A stretch of DNA of 64,000 nucleotides from Pseudeuparius sepicola (taxonomy: Eukaryota > Arthropoda > Insecta > Coleoptera > Anthribidae): the NCBI GenBank assembly GCA_963920635.1, contig OY987301.1, positions 55,744,560 through 55,808,559 of the forward strand, in the 5' to 3' direction. The position numbers and the translations under genes were made by a program. The notes below the pieces were generated by a model. It saw nothing but the letters and a program-made list of their open reading frames with translations, did no database searches and was not told the DNA's origin. Of the stretch, positions 1 to 8,634 are shown one piece after another. Numbering within the stretch: the stretch's first letter is position 1; each line of letters begins with the position of its first letter.

Positions 1-408
1 AAAGCAATAACATTTATTATTCTAGATGGTATTTCATACCCCAATACAGGTTGGGTTTATTATTGTAGTAAAATTTATTATTCAAGATTTCCGGTAATGC
101 GTCTGGAGGTTAAAGTGTTTTAATTTTATGAGTACTAAAATTCTATATTCTCAATAATTTTCTATATGAAACCATTTTAATTTATTTAAAATTTTGACTT
201 GTTTTACCCTAATATCATTGGTTTGTTTTGTAAAATTTGCAAACGATCTTTATCATCTTTTTAAATATAAAATAATACAAAAAAATGGATTTTCGCAAAT
301 TATAGTCTTATAAACTATTTTTAGATTTCACTGACTTACATACAAACTTAATCTATAAAGTACATCCATTTGTATTCCTATTTTTTTACATGTCAAATTT
401 ACTTTCAG
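1..408. other. non-coding, probably intron
   Basis: This AT-rich stretch has no recognisable coding sequence or repeat. It ends in a pyrimidine-rich tract and AG at 407-408, the apparent acceptor of the first exon, so it is best read as intron of the gene at 409-812. Confidence 0.5.
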
Positions 409-812
409 CCAACTGGCGAGGAGACTGCGAATGCTGTCATTTCAATTATAAATGACCATTCCGTAAGTTTGCATTGGTCGATAATTCGTCAAATAACATT
501 TTCATTTCTTTTAAAGATCCCAGAGCCAAATGCAAGCCTTCTAGCTGATTTGGAGTCTGACCCCTACGTGCCGATGGCTGTAAGCTAACTTTAGCAATCT
601 ATGTTTTTCAAATAATGCGTCTTTCTCTATCACAGTTGGGCGATATGACCGCTGACGACTTTTTGCCCTGCGCCACCCCGTCAAGGATCGACCCTCGTTT
701 GGCGCCGCGAGCGGAGTCGTCCTCGAGGGCGTCACACTCTAGGACGCAGGTGGAGGCGCGAGCGGAGTCGCGGGTGGTTGTATATACAGGGTATTTCTTA
801 ATAAGATGCTAG
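409..812 (+). CDS. last three exons of an unidentified host gene
   Basis: Three exon-like blocks are in phase 0 with good splice signals: 409-462 (acceptor ttactttcag, donor gtaagt), 517-579 (acceptor ttttaaag, donor gtaagc) and 636-812 (acceptor ctatcacag). Joined they read on without a stop to a TAG at 810-812. The peptide is hydrophilic; the last exon is GC-rich and rich in Arg, Ser, Ala and Glu, like a cytoplasmic or disordered C-terminal tail. The family was not recognised. It has no transmembrane character, so it is unlikely to be the N-terminal half of the SLC5 gene that starts downstream. The last nine or so codons lie within the MITE beginning near 787, so the C-terminus appears to have been rewritten by that insertion. 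Alternatively 636-780 splices onward through a weak donor. Confidence 0.5.
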
Positions 813-1401
813 TACTTAAGGGGGTTATTCTTGAATCCATTTTGAGTCTTAACTTTTGAACTACAGAGGGTTAAAATTTTAAGAAAAAATCTTTTTTATT
901 ATAACATCGGTATTACCCTAGATATTTTGTGAAATTTGGTACACGCTTTCTATGCAGGATACATTTTTTGACGTCCAAACAATTTTACTACTTTTACCAG
1001 TGGCGTTTGTATGGGTTTTGAATATTAAAAAAAAATGTTACGTCACTGCTTTTTCTTAAAATTCTTTTGAAATCCTCATTCCTTTCTGAGCAAATGTACG
1101 GTTTTCGCATAAAAAATAGTCATTTGCACCATGGTATAAAATTATATATTAACAATTTTCAAACGATCTAGTTGTCAAGAAGCAGATTTTGTTTGTAAAC
1201 ACATAAACAGTTGTCTACATAGTTGTAGACGTATTTAAGTCATTAACATTACCATTATCATGCTTCCAATTTTACAACCCTGTATCTCAAAAGTTAGGAC
1301 TTTTAGGACATATGTTGATATATAGTTCATATAAAGTTTTTTCTCAAATGGATCCAAGAATAACCCCCATAAGTATTAGCATGTTATTAAGAAACATCCT
1401 G
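787..1401. mobile_element. MITE with about 55-bp terminal inverted repeats
   Basis: The left end (caggGtatttcttaataag) and the reverse complement of the right end (caggatgtttcttaataa) match over about 55 bp, including a shared ggggttattcttg-type segment. Both ends are flanked by TATATA, consistent with a TA target duplication as in Tc1/mariner-type MITEs. There is no transposase ORF, so it is non-autonomous. Confidence 0.75.
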
Positions 1402-1918
1402 TATATATTTAGATGTGTTTAGAAATGTATATAATAGGAAAAAGTATTTTTTTTATAATAGGTATAAGTATTTTTATTTTTTATATATTTGTCTGTATAT
1501 ATTTCTCTGTATGAATTTTTTATATCATATTTTTAGTGGAACATAAAACATACATTTCTCTGTATATATGTATTTCTCTGTATTTTTTTGTTTATCATAT
1601 TTTTAGTTGAATATAAAGCATATACATTTTTCTCTTTTAATTTTATTCATAAAATACCTGCTTATCCGACAAGAATAAAATATTCCATAAACAATGTTTG
1701 TAGGAGCCAAATATAAAAGCAGTTATACTGTCTGGTGTATCCTTGAGTTAAATATTTCGTGACTGAAAACAACATAATAGCACTACTACCTGGGAACAGT
1801 AAAATTTGAAACATCTCGTTTAAATATGAATACAATAATTGTGAGTTACTTTAAATACATAGTAAAGATAATAAATGAGGAGAGGATTATTGGGGAAAGA
1901 AAAACACACTTCATATTT
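1402..1918. other. AT-rich non-coding with short direct repeats
   Basis: No gene is seen. Imperfect direct repeats of about 65-70 bp, each with a tttctctgtat start and a tatcatatttttagt segment, occupy roughly 1499-1630. The left break of the truncated Polinton lies just before the protease stop near 1919. Confidence 0.4.
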
Positions 1919-2299
1919 TCAGATTTTATTTCTTTGCGAGAAATTTTGTTTCTCTAGTAAAAACATCAAACAAAGCTGACCACAGTTTACTTGGTTAAAG
2001 TTTTGATATGAATCGTTATTGTATACTACTTCAATGTCTCTCCCCAAGTATCTAATGAGTTCTCTTGGTGGTTTCAAATTGCCAAAGCTGTCAAAATATT
2101 CACATATTTTTCCTGTTTTCCGGTAGGCTACCCAATGAGATCCAGAATTTCGCTGAATATCCAAATTCAAAATGGCCGTCTCGTTTTTTCGAGGCTTTTT
2201 AGGTAGGGTATCTCTCATATATACACCTCTAAAGAATGGAATGTCTTTAGCGAATTTTAAAAGGTCTAGATTGGTTAAAGGTCTATTGGGTAGCTTCAA
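1919..2299 (-). CDS. PRO: adenain-type cysteine protease of Polinton-2
   Basis: A 126-residue homologue of the adenovirus maturation protease (peptidase C5), which in Polintons is thought to process capsid proteins. The catalytic set is visible: His55 in GSHWVAY, Asp70 in EYFDSFG, Gln99 in NDSYQN and Cys106 in NCGQLC. It aligns along its whole length with the 121-residue protease at 43122-43487. Its start overlaps the stop of the upstream PLA2-like gene by four bases (ATGA), the same arrangement as in the complete element, which supports this start. The reading frame is intact although the rest of the element is lost. Confidence 0.85.
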   Translation of the reverse strand: MKLPNRPLTNLDLLKFAKDIPFFRGVYMRDTLPKKPRKNETAILNLDIQRNSGSHWVAYRKTGKICEYFDSFGNLKPPRELIRYLGRDIEVVYNNDSYQNFNQVNCGQLCLMFLLEKQNFSQRNKI

Positions 2300-3066
2300 A
2301 AGTTTTTTTTCTTTAAAAATAATCCCAGACCGCCACGCTTGTTTTTACGCAAATAAAGTCCTGAACCAACGGACTCCATAGCTTGCTTTCGATTTGCCAT
2401 CAGCTTTTTTGCATTATTTACGTCGATTATAGTTTTTGCTACACTGCTCGCTCCCCCCGCCAATGAACCGAGAGCAGACAGAGCACCCAGTATAGGCAAA
2501 AGAGGCAGATATCCTCCTGACCTTTCTTGAAACGGAATTATCCTGGGTATTTTTAGTTTAGCCTTTCCACCAGCTTTTTTTATGTGTACACGTGCTGCCT
2601 TAACTGCCGCTAACGATGATTTTTTTAAATTTTTTAAGTCGCTCAACTGTTTGGTTGTAAAGGATTTTTTTAGAGCTTTATCCACCTTCTTTACTATGTC
2701 TCTTCTAAACGAAAATGGTCGTTTCGTACCCATTCCCAACTTCCTTTTAACCTTCATTGCGTTTGTAATAAGCCACCCAACTGTTTTTTCACCAAATTTG
2801 GAATCTTTTGATTTCACTCGGTCCCAAGCACGATTTTCCAGTTCCAAATCAGCCTTGTGTCGTTCTTCTAGAGATTTGCTTTTACTGTAAGCAATGTCAT
2901 GAATTCTACAGGCTGAATCAACTTTATTTATACCTGAATCACCTCTAGAAAGCCGTTTTTCTAATTTAGTGCCAGGACCGCAGTACTGATAGCCAGGAAT
3001 GTGTAACTCTATCGGCAATTTGTCAATTAATGTGTTGAGCACTCCGCTCCCTTTAACAATCAACAT
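2296..3066 (-). CDS. PLA2-like minor capsid protein of Polinton-2
   Basis: The N-terminal part has a phospholipase A2-like motif pair: the calcium-loop-like YQYCGPGT near residue 30 and the His-Asp dyad in CRIHDIAYS near residue 57, as in parvovirus VP1-type PLA2 domains that help particles cross membranes. A basic middle region follows, then a hydrophobic Gly/Ala stretch and a Gly-rich basic C-terminus (GSGLYLRKNKRGGLGLFLKK) resembling adenovirus-like small capsid/core proteins. An earlier Met at 3078 is in frame; 3066 is chosen because it aligns with the start of the homologue at 43484-44260. The stop overlaps the protease start. Enzymatic activity is inferred from motifs only. Confidence 0.75.
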   Translation of the reverse strand: MLIVKGSGVLNTLIDKLPIELHIPGYQYCGPGTKLEKRLSRGDSGINKVDSACRIHDIAYSKSKSLEERHKADLELENRAWDRVKSKDSKFGEKTVGWLITNAMKVKRKLGMGTKRPFSFRRDIVKKVDKALKKSFTTKQLSDLKNLKKSSLAAVKAARVHIKKAGGKAKLKIPRIIPFQERSGGYLPLLPILGALSALGSLAGGASSVAKTIIDVNNAKKLMANRKQAMESVGSGLYLRKNKRGGLGLFLKKKNF

Positions 3067-3192
3067 TAGATTGTTCAAGTTTGTTCAATCACCCCCCCTT
3101 ATATAGAAAAAAACAACACACAAACAAATAATATTTTTATTTTCGCAGTTTTACACTTTTAACTCATGTTTTCCCAACTCCAGCATATGGCC

Positions 3193-3489
3193 TCACAGTT
3201 CTTCAGAAAATATAATATTAGTCGTTTTACCAACAGGTCCCAAGCTTGTTAAAAAGTACCTTTTGTTGTCCCCATTCAACTCATCTATTCGGTCTTGAGT
3301 TAATTCATCCGTAAACCTCTGCGGCAGAATCGTCTTGAAGTCTGCAAATTCCACAACCACCTTTTCACCATACTTAGTATTTATTCTCTTAAAACTCTGA
3401 ATCTCAAACTTTTCATTTACTTCCAAATCTCGAACGTTCACCAGATTTTTCTGCAGCAAGTTCTTATTTAAATTGTTTAAGAAGGACAT
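3193..3489 (-). CDS. small conserved Polinton protein, possibly OB-fold
   Basis: About 98 residues. An open frame runs up to 3690, but the homologous part begins at the Met at 3489 (MSFLNNLNK); the upstream extension is translated terminal repeat. It shares a clear pattern with the protein at 25388-25708: VRDLEVNEKFEIQ, TKYGEKVVVEF, FKTILPQRFT and LGPVGKTTNI. The compact alternating beta pattern suggests a small beta-barrel (OB-like, perhaps ssDNA-binding), but this is a guess and no known family was recognised. A TATATAGG box sits about 34 bp upstream of the start. The gene abuts the terminal repeat and reads inward. Confidence 0.65.
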   Translation of the reverse strand: MSFLNNLNKNLLQKNLVNVRDLEVNEKFEIQSFKRINTKYGEKVVVEFADFKTILPQRFTDELTQDRIDELNGDNKRYFLTSLGPVGKTTNIIFSEEL

Positions 3490-3522
3490 GTTGAGTTTGT
3501 TGACAATATTCGCTGAACCTTG

Positions 3523-3580
3523 CCTATATAATGTAGGGACCTCCCCACCCCAGAGTAGGGGTGGACCCCACCCTCCCCCA
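3523..3580 (-). promoter_or_regulatory. promoter region of the OB-like gene in Polinton-2
   Basis: On the minus strand a G/C-tract region (complement of 3538-3580, runs of 4-5 C or G) precedes a TATATAGG box at 3523-3530 and the start codon at 3489. The complete Polinton has a comparable C/G-tract plus TATA arrangement upstream of the homologous gene. Confidence 0.45.
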
Positions 3581-3582
3581 AA

Positions 3583-3710
3583 CCCTATGAGAGCATGACG
3601 CCAACCCACAACCCCTATGAGAGTATGACGCCAACCGAAAACCCCTATGAGAGTATGACGCCAAACTTGTTGAGACAGGTTTGGCGTCATGCTCTCATAG
3701 TCTTACTACT
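3583..3710. repeat. terminal repeat of Polinton-2 with direct and inverted copies
   Basis: Three 30-bp direct units start at 3583, 3613 and 3643, each containing ccctatgagagYatgacgcc. An inverted copy, ttggcgtcatgctctcatag, lies at 3681-3700, so the region can form a hairpin of about 20 bp. It ends 10 bp before the inferred terminus at 3710. The complete Polinton also has a hairpin inside its terminal repeat, built from unrelated sequence. Confidence 0.75.
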
Positions 3711-3716
3711 TGAGGC

Positions 3717-4678
3717 GTTGAGAACCAGAATGGGCCATCCCCATTACAAGTTGTATGGAGTTGTTGCAAGTTCTAAGTTACCACTTTTTTGGATTTTTTT
3801 TCCGACAGATTAATCATATTATCGTGTCCGGATTTTAATTATACAATTACAATTGGGTTTATCAATATAGATTAAGCAAAAAACACATATATTTTCAATA
3901 TTTTCTTAAATTTAGTGTGGGTTAATCTGTTTTGGTTCTTCGGATATACACATTTTTTTAAAATTTAGTGTGGGTTAGTCCGTTTTGGTTCTTAGGATAT
4001 ATTTTTTTTTTATGATGTGCAATTGATCAAATAATACAAATCACAAATATTGTTTGGTTTTATTCAACCCAACAAATACAAATAATTTATTCAAAATCAT
4101 TTCCTCTAATGGGTATGGGTACATCATTCTGAATAGCATAAAAGCTGTGATAGATGGGTGCAATGAATTCTTTCAACTGCAACCGATCCTTCTTTTTCGC
4201 TGTAGTAATACTATGTTGAATAGTTGACAGCTGTAGTCGTTTCAATAGACCGAACGGACTGCAACGTATATAAATTTCCACCAATGCCAAAGTGGACTAA
4301 GCTGCATAGTTCATTGGCATGGCATGAAGATTTTACTAGTCTAATCCATGTGGACCATCCTCTTTGGTGCTGCCGTCTGTGGTAGACTAGCTAAGGCTCA
4401 TTTGGTCCGCTTTGGCATGAAAGATTTTATGTTTTACTACATAAGACCGTACTTATTTGGATATCAAGAATGTTGTGGGATGGTCCGCTATGGTTCTCAG
4501 CGCCTCATATACGCTACGCGGACAGAAGTGCCAGTAGCATTGGTTTCATAAAATATGTATAGCACACCGAAACTTGGTTTTGCCTTAGAGAACTGCTCCA
4601 AGATTTTCTGTCGATAATAAGACCATCTACAAGCAAACCTAAGAAAATAATTATCATAATCATACCTTTTTATTTCAG
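3717..4678. other. non-coding, probable SLC5 intron
   Basis: No exon was recognised. A direct duplication of about 45 bp (aaatttagtgtgggttaRtc) occurs near 3909 and 3961. Segments at 4275-4560 share the words ttggcat and gtccgctttgg in several orientations but give no coherent gene. The end is a normal acceptor (tttatttcag, AG at 4677-4678). Confidence 0.4.
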
Positions 4679-4819
4679 CTTCAGCTTGGATCCAACTATA
4701 AGAGTTACGACTTTCTCAGCCATCATTGGACAACTTTTCATGTCCCTTTCAATTTTTGGATGTCAGCAGAACTTTGTACAAAGATATTGTAGCATGGAGT
4801 CTCAGAAAAAAGTCACAAC
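4679..4819 (+). CDS. SLC5-type sodium/solute symporter, exon A (internal)
   Basis: This is the first of five recognisable exons of a sodium-coupled solute transporter of the SLC5 family, resembling insect sodium-coupled monocarboxylate/multivitamin-type transporters. It encodes FSLDPTIRVTTFSAIIGQLF, then a segment ending QQNFVQRYCS and basic MESQKK, typical of the family's mid-protein transmembrane helices and the conserved QRY loop. The acceptor is tatttcag and the donor gtaagt at 4820. It starts one base before a codon boundary and ends in phase 2, which joins correctly to exon B. Upstream exons for the N-terminal half were not found in this window; either they lie before position 1 or they were missed. 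The substrate is not predictable. Confidence 0.85.
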
Positions 4820-4900
4820 GTAAGTACTTACAGGTACTATTTTATTATCCTTGGTTCGATTTGTGAAAAACATAACTGACTACTTATTACTTCTTTCTAG

Positions 4901-5119
4901 GACATTAATGTGCAACATACCTGTGATAACAGTGCTCTTTAGCCTTTCTTGGGTAGTTGGTATGGTAGTTTACACTGTATATGCCAGCTGTGATCCACTG
5001 ACCACAGGATATATCGAGAAATACGACGAAGTCTTGCCGTTTTTTGTAGAAGACAGATTCAGCTATTTACCTGGCATTCTTGGATTGTTCATGGCTAGTC
5101 TCTTCAATGGTGCTTTAAG
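4901..5119 (+). CDS. SLC5-type symporter, exon B
   Basis: It continues exon A in frame after an 81-bp intron (acceptor ttctttctag, donor gtaagt at 5120). It encodes a strongly hydrophobic helix (NIPVITVLFSLSWVVGMVVY), an extracellular-type loop, and the FVEDRFSYLPGILGLF segment, with conserved SLC5 spacing, ending in ...SLFNGAL. It ends in phase 2, and the split codon is completed by exon C at 6343. No disruption is seen. Confidence 0.88.
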
Positions 5120-5223
5120 GTAAGTCAAAGGCCTTGCATTAGACACTTCAAAGGACCAGCGAGAAACCAGAAACCCTCTGTCGCCTTCATTAAACCATGA
5201 AAAATAAAACTGGAACAGTTATA

Positions 5224-5926
5224 CAGGGTGATTCAAAACTATGCGGCACCCTTTCAGGGGCGTAATTTACTCGTTAAAATAAGACGAAAAGTTCATATCA
5301 ACGTGGGACCAAAAACGCTTCGTTACGAAGATACAGGGAGATTAAGCTTTCAAAAAAATGTCGATTTTTGTTTATACCTTCCAAACCAATAAAAATATTT
5401 AAACCAAACTTGGTACACAATAATACCTTCATAGGGTGACATAACACATGTTAATATCAGGTCTCCAAAGTAACCAGGGCGGAGATATGGGTAATCAGTA
5501 CCATTAATTAAACAAAAAAAATAGTACGGCCTTGTACAATACAAAAATTTAGTATCTTGTCGAATAAACAATACAATATGGAACAAAAAATGTCTCTTTC
5601 ATTTTTTTCATATCTCTCTCCCTTTTGCGGAAAATTGGAGTTTTTCATATTTCTCATCTTTTTTGGACTCTTTACTTTACTTTGAAGTAACTATTATTTT
5701 AAGTAAACGAAATTATTTTCAAATGGAATTGCAGTAGGAGTAGGTAATTTTTGATTATTATTGGTTTGGAAGGTATAAACAAAAATCGATATTTTATTGA
5801 AAGCTTGATCACCCTGTATCTTCGTAACGAAGCGTTTTTGGACCCATGTTGATATGAACTTTTCGTCTTATTTGAACGAGTAAATTACGCCCCTGAAAGG
5901 GTGCCGCATAGTTTTGAATCACCCTG
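5224..5926. mobile_element. MITE with about 180-bp terminal inverted repeats in an SLC5 intron
   Basis: The left end cagggtgattcaaaactatg and the right end (complement) match almost perfectly, and pairing extends through the cttcgttacgaag and tttataccttccaaacc segments. It is flanked by TA at 5222-5223 and 5927-5928. No transposase is encoded. It lies wholly in the intron between exons B and C, so it need not harm the protein. Confidence 0.85.
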
Positions 5927-6342
5927 TATAAAGCCCAATAACATTTTTTTGATCCCTAAATAAATGTGTTGGAATATAACCCAAAGCTGTAAAAGGCTAT
6001 TATTATTTTTGACGACCCACTTCGAAGGCCTTATCCCATTTTCAACGAATCATTAACTATATTGTGTCTATCTATCTTCCTCGGAATTTATTGCCATGTT
6101 GCCTGAATAAGGAAAAGGTTCTAAGAATATTTTGCATAGCAAAATTGCGTTGCCTCGATCCTGGTTGTATTAGAAACATTGAGGCATGGCAACAGAATCG
6201 TATTTAGAAGGATACTTTCTTGGATACACTTTAAGTTCACAATCTAATGCAAAGAAAGTTTCGAAGGGGCTGAAATTTCTTGATGACTTTTGTTGGGCTC
6301 GATCCGTTTAATGAGACTAAATAATCTAATAACATTTTTCAG

Positions 6343-6616
6343 TCTCAACGTGTCAAATCTCAACTCACTCGCTACAGTGGCCTTCGAAGACTTCATCAGA
6401 CCAATCCCGACACTCAAAGGACTCAAAGACAACCACCAGTTGATTGCCATTAAGATAATTAGTGTGGTTTTTGCCTTCGTGATTATGGGTATGGCCTTTG
6501 CAGTCAGTTTATTGGATGGTGTCATTGAATCATCCATGTTGGTGACATCAGCTACCTCTGGACCTCTACTTGGTGTATTTATTATGGCGCTGTTGATACC
6601 ATGTGCTAACTGGAAG
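6343..6616 (+). CDS. SLC5-type symporter, exon C
   Basis: The exon opens after acceptor acatttttcag and completes a Ser codon from exon B, then encodes LNVSNLNSLATVAFEDFIRP, the conserved SLC5 segment around the N-S-x-A/T-T motif that contributes to the sodium site region. Two hydrophobic helices follow (IIS...VIMGMAFAVSLLDGVI and SGPLLGVFIMALLIPC). The donor gtgagc at 6617 ends the exon in phase 0 after WK. The next coding exon lies about 45.4 kb downstream at 52020 and joins in frame. Confidence 0.9.
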
Positions 6617-7537
6617 GTGAGCTAAGTTCAATAATTAAAAGTGGATAGAGTAATACATGATTTATTTTATCCATTATCATTTAATATTAATTTATACAAG
6701 CATATTAAATTATCCTTATTTTATCTAAAGCCAATACCCTGATTATAGAATAGAGGCTAAACCCGTGGTTGAGTTTTTAATTAATTTTTAAAAAATAAAA
6801 TGGTTTATTTGACGTAGGTAACTAAAAACTTAACCAGTAATTAAGCTTTATTAGGTTGTAAAGTTATAGTGATTTATTGTTTGCATGTAACGCTAGATAT
6901 TTATAGGACACTCGATTAAATTAGGAAGCATAATATAATATGCAGGGTTTCCCAACGAAAACTTGACCCCCCAAAAAATTAGAAAACCGAAAAATATTTG
7001 AATATTCGCCGAGACCAGTCGATTTTTGTTTTTGAGAGGAGCTGTTTTGACAGTCAAGCCAACCCGATATGTTCATCCCCTTGATCCCTAGCAACAGCAA
7101 CCCCAACTTTAAAATTTCAAACGGAACTACCCCCCTTGTGGCACACCATTTTAAAGCCATTTTTTATTGCGAATACACTGATGTATCATTTTTAGCAGTC
7201 TGTTGAGATTTTACAGAATTATTGGCTAAAAACGGATAGTTGACAATCCACTGTACGCGTAGTAATTTCTACACAAATGCCCGCCTCTAATAAGTTTTTT
7301 ATCTACTACACACGACCAAATTACCTAGTTTTTATTGACGTATCGATCAGTTTACAAAAAAGTCACAAATGAAAAAGCTGAAGCAAAACAAAAAAAGTTC
7401 ATACGAATTCAAACCTTATATCTTCTTAAAATATGTAACAAAAAGTCACCGGCACAAAAAAGCTTCCCGTTTTTTTGCTTGCAATCACGAAATCGTTAGT
7501 TTCAGCCTGCTATTGAAAGTGGAAACGTATTTTCAAA

Positions 7538-7615
7538 ATGGTTTATTCTATCGCGGAAAGGGTAGAAATTGTTGCAATTTGTTATCGAAATCATGATTGC
7601 GCTAGAGCTACAGCA
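7538..7615 (+). pseudogene. remnant of a helix-turn-helix (DUF4817-like) transposase start
   Basis: At the centre of the foldback an ATG opens a frame reading MVYSIAERVEIVAICYRNHD followed by CARATARI. The ERVEIV...ARATARI pattern is that of the N-terminal helix-turn-helix domain found on many insect mariner-like transposase genes. Only about 26 codons survive, so it is a fossil showing that the MITE derived from such an element. Confidence 0.55.
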
Positions 7616-7774
7616 CGAATTGCAACAATTTCTAACCTTTCCGTGATATAATAAACCATTTCAAAAACACGTTTACCCTTTCAATAGCCGCCTGAAACTA
7701 ACAATTTTGTAGTTACAAGGAAAAAACGGGGACCCTTTTTTGAGAGTGACTTTTTGTTATTTTAAAAAGATATA

Positions 7775-8206
7775 CAGTGACCGGCAGAAAGTTGGACACA
7801 AAAATTTAATATTTTCAAACTCTGATTTCGATTAAATTAAATTTCTAGCTGCTAATCGAACAAAATTAAAGTTTAGTAGCAAATTCATGTGTTATCCGAT
7901 GATAAGTTGCGCTTGAGGTATTTTGTTTTTTTGTAATACACAGGGTGGTCAAAAAAAATACAAAAAAATTAAATTTCTTTTTTTTTTCACTAGGTAGCTG
8001 TGTTTGTAAATCTGACATCCACCTTTGATTCCAAATAACTTTTGTAAGTAACTTTTTACCGTATTTTAAAAAATAAGGGTACTTTACTCTTGAGTTATTT
8101 TAACATTTATGAATCTACCTCGTATCCAAAAACAGATATTTAAATTTTGATATGTGCGTAAAATAAAAAAGTTTTCCATTTGTGTCCAACTTTCTGCCGG
8201 TCACTG
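7775..8206. mobile_element. nested MITE inside the foldback's right arm
   Basis: TIRs cagtgaccggcagaaagttg / complement, at least 28 bp, are flanked by TATA on both sides. It splits the sequence aaaaagata / taaggtttgaattcg, which is continuous in the left arm of the host foldback near 7400-7425. This shows the order of insertion: foldback first, this element second. Confidence 0.85.
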
Positions 8207-8634
8207 TATAAGGTTTGAATTCGTATGAACTTTTTTGTTTTGCTTCAGCTTTTTCATTTGTGACTTTTTTGCAAACTGATCGACACGTCAATAAAAACTA
8301 GGTAATTTGGTCGTGTGTAGTAGATAAAAAAATTATTAGTGGCGAGCATTTGTGTAAGAAATTACTACGCGTACAGTGGATTGTCAACTTTCCGTTTTTA
8401 GTCAATAATTCTGTCAAATCTCAACAGATTTCTAAAAACGACGCATTACTGGATTCGCAATTAAAAGGGCTTTAAAATGATGCGAAACATTAGATTAGGG
8501 GAATGAACATATCGAGTTGGCTTGACTGTAAAAAAAGCTCCCCCCAAGAACAAAAATCGACGGGTCTCGGCGAATTTTCAAATATTTTCCGGTTTTCTAA
8601 TTTGGGGGGGTCAAGTTTTCGTTGGGAAACCCTG

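Larger units (their letters stand above)
1919..3710 (-). mobile_element. truncated Polinton/Maverick, right end only (Polinton-2)
   Basis: Three adjacent minus-strand genes (protease, PLA2-like protein, OB-like protein) match counterparts in the complete Polinton at 25-44 kb but are clearly diverged, so this is a second, different family member. The right terminus reads ...cttactact at 3710, matching the last six bases (actact) of the complete element. Sequence left of 1919 contains no minor or major capsid gene, so at least 15 kb is missing. The three retained ORFs are still open. Confidence 0.8.
6943..8634. mobile_element. 1.7-kb foldback element, nearly all palindrome
   Basis: The ends cagggtttcccaacgaaaac and the complement of the right end match, and pairing continues through nearly the whole element: the gttgacaatccactgtacgcg, aggtaatttggtcgtg and ttcatacgaattcaaacc segments all recur inverted. 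The right flank is TA; the left flank is TG, probably a decayed TA. The right arm is interrupted by a second MITE at 7775-8206. The centre keeps a short coding remnant at 7538-7615. Confidence 0.85.

Noticed and set aside
4087..4551. Two ORFs of 67 codons upstream of exon A as possible upstream SLC5 exons
   Set aside because: They lack the hydrophobic helices and motifs expected for SLC5 and the splice phases do not fit exon A.
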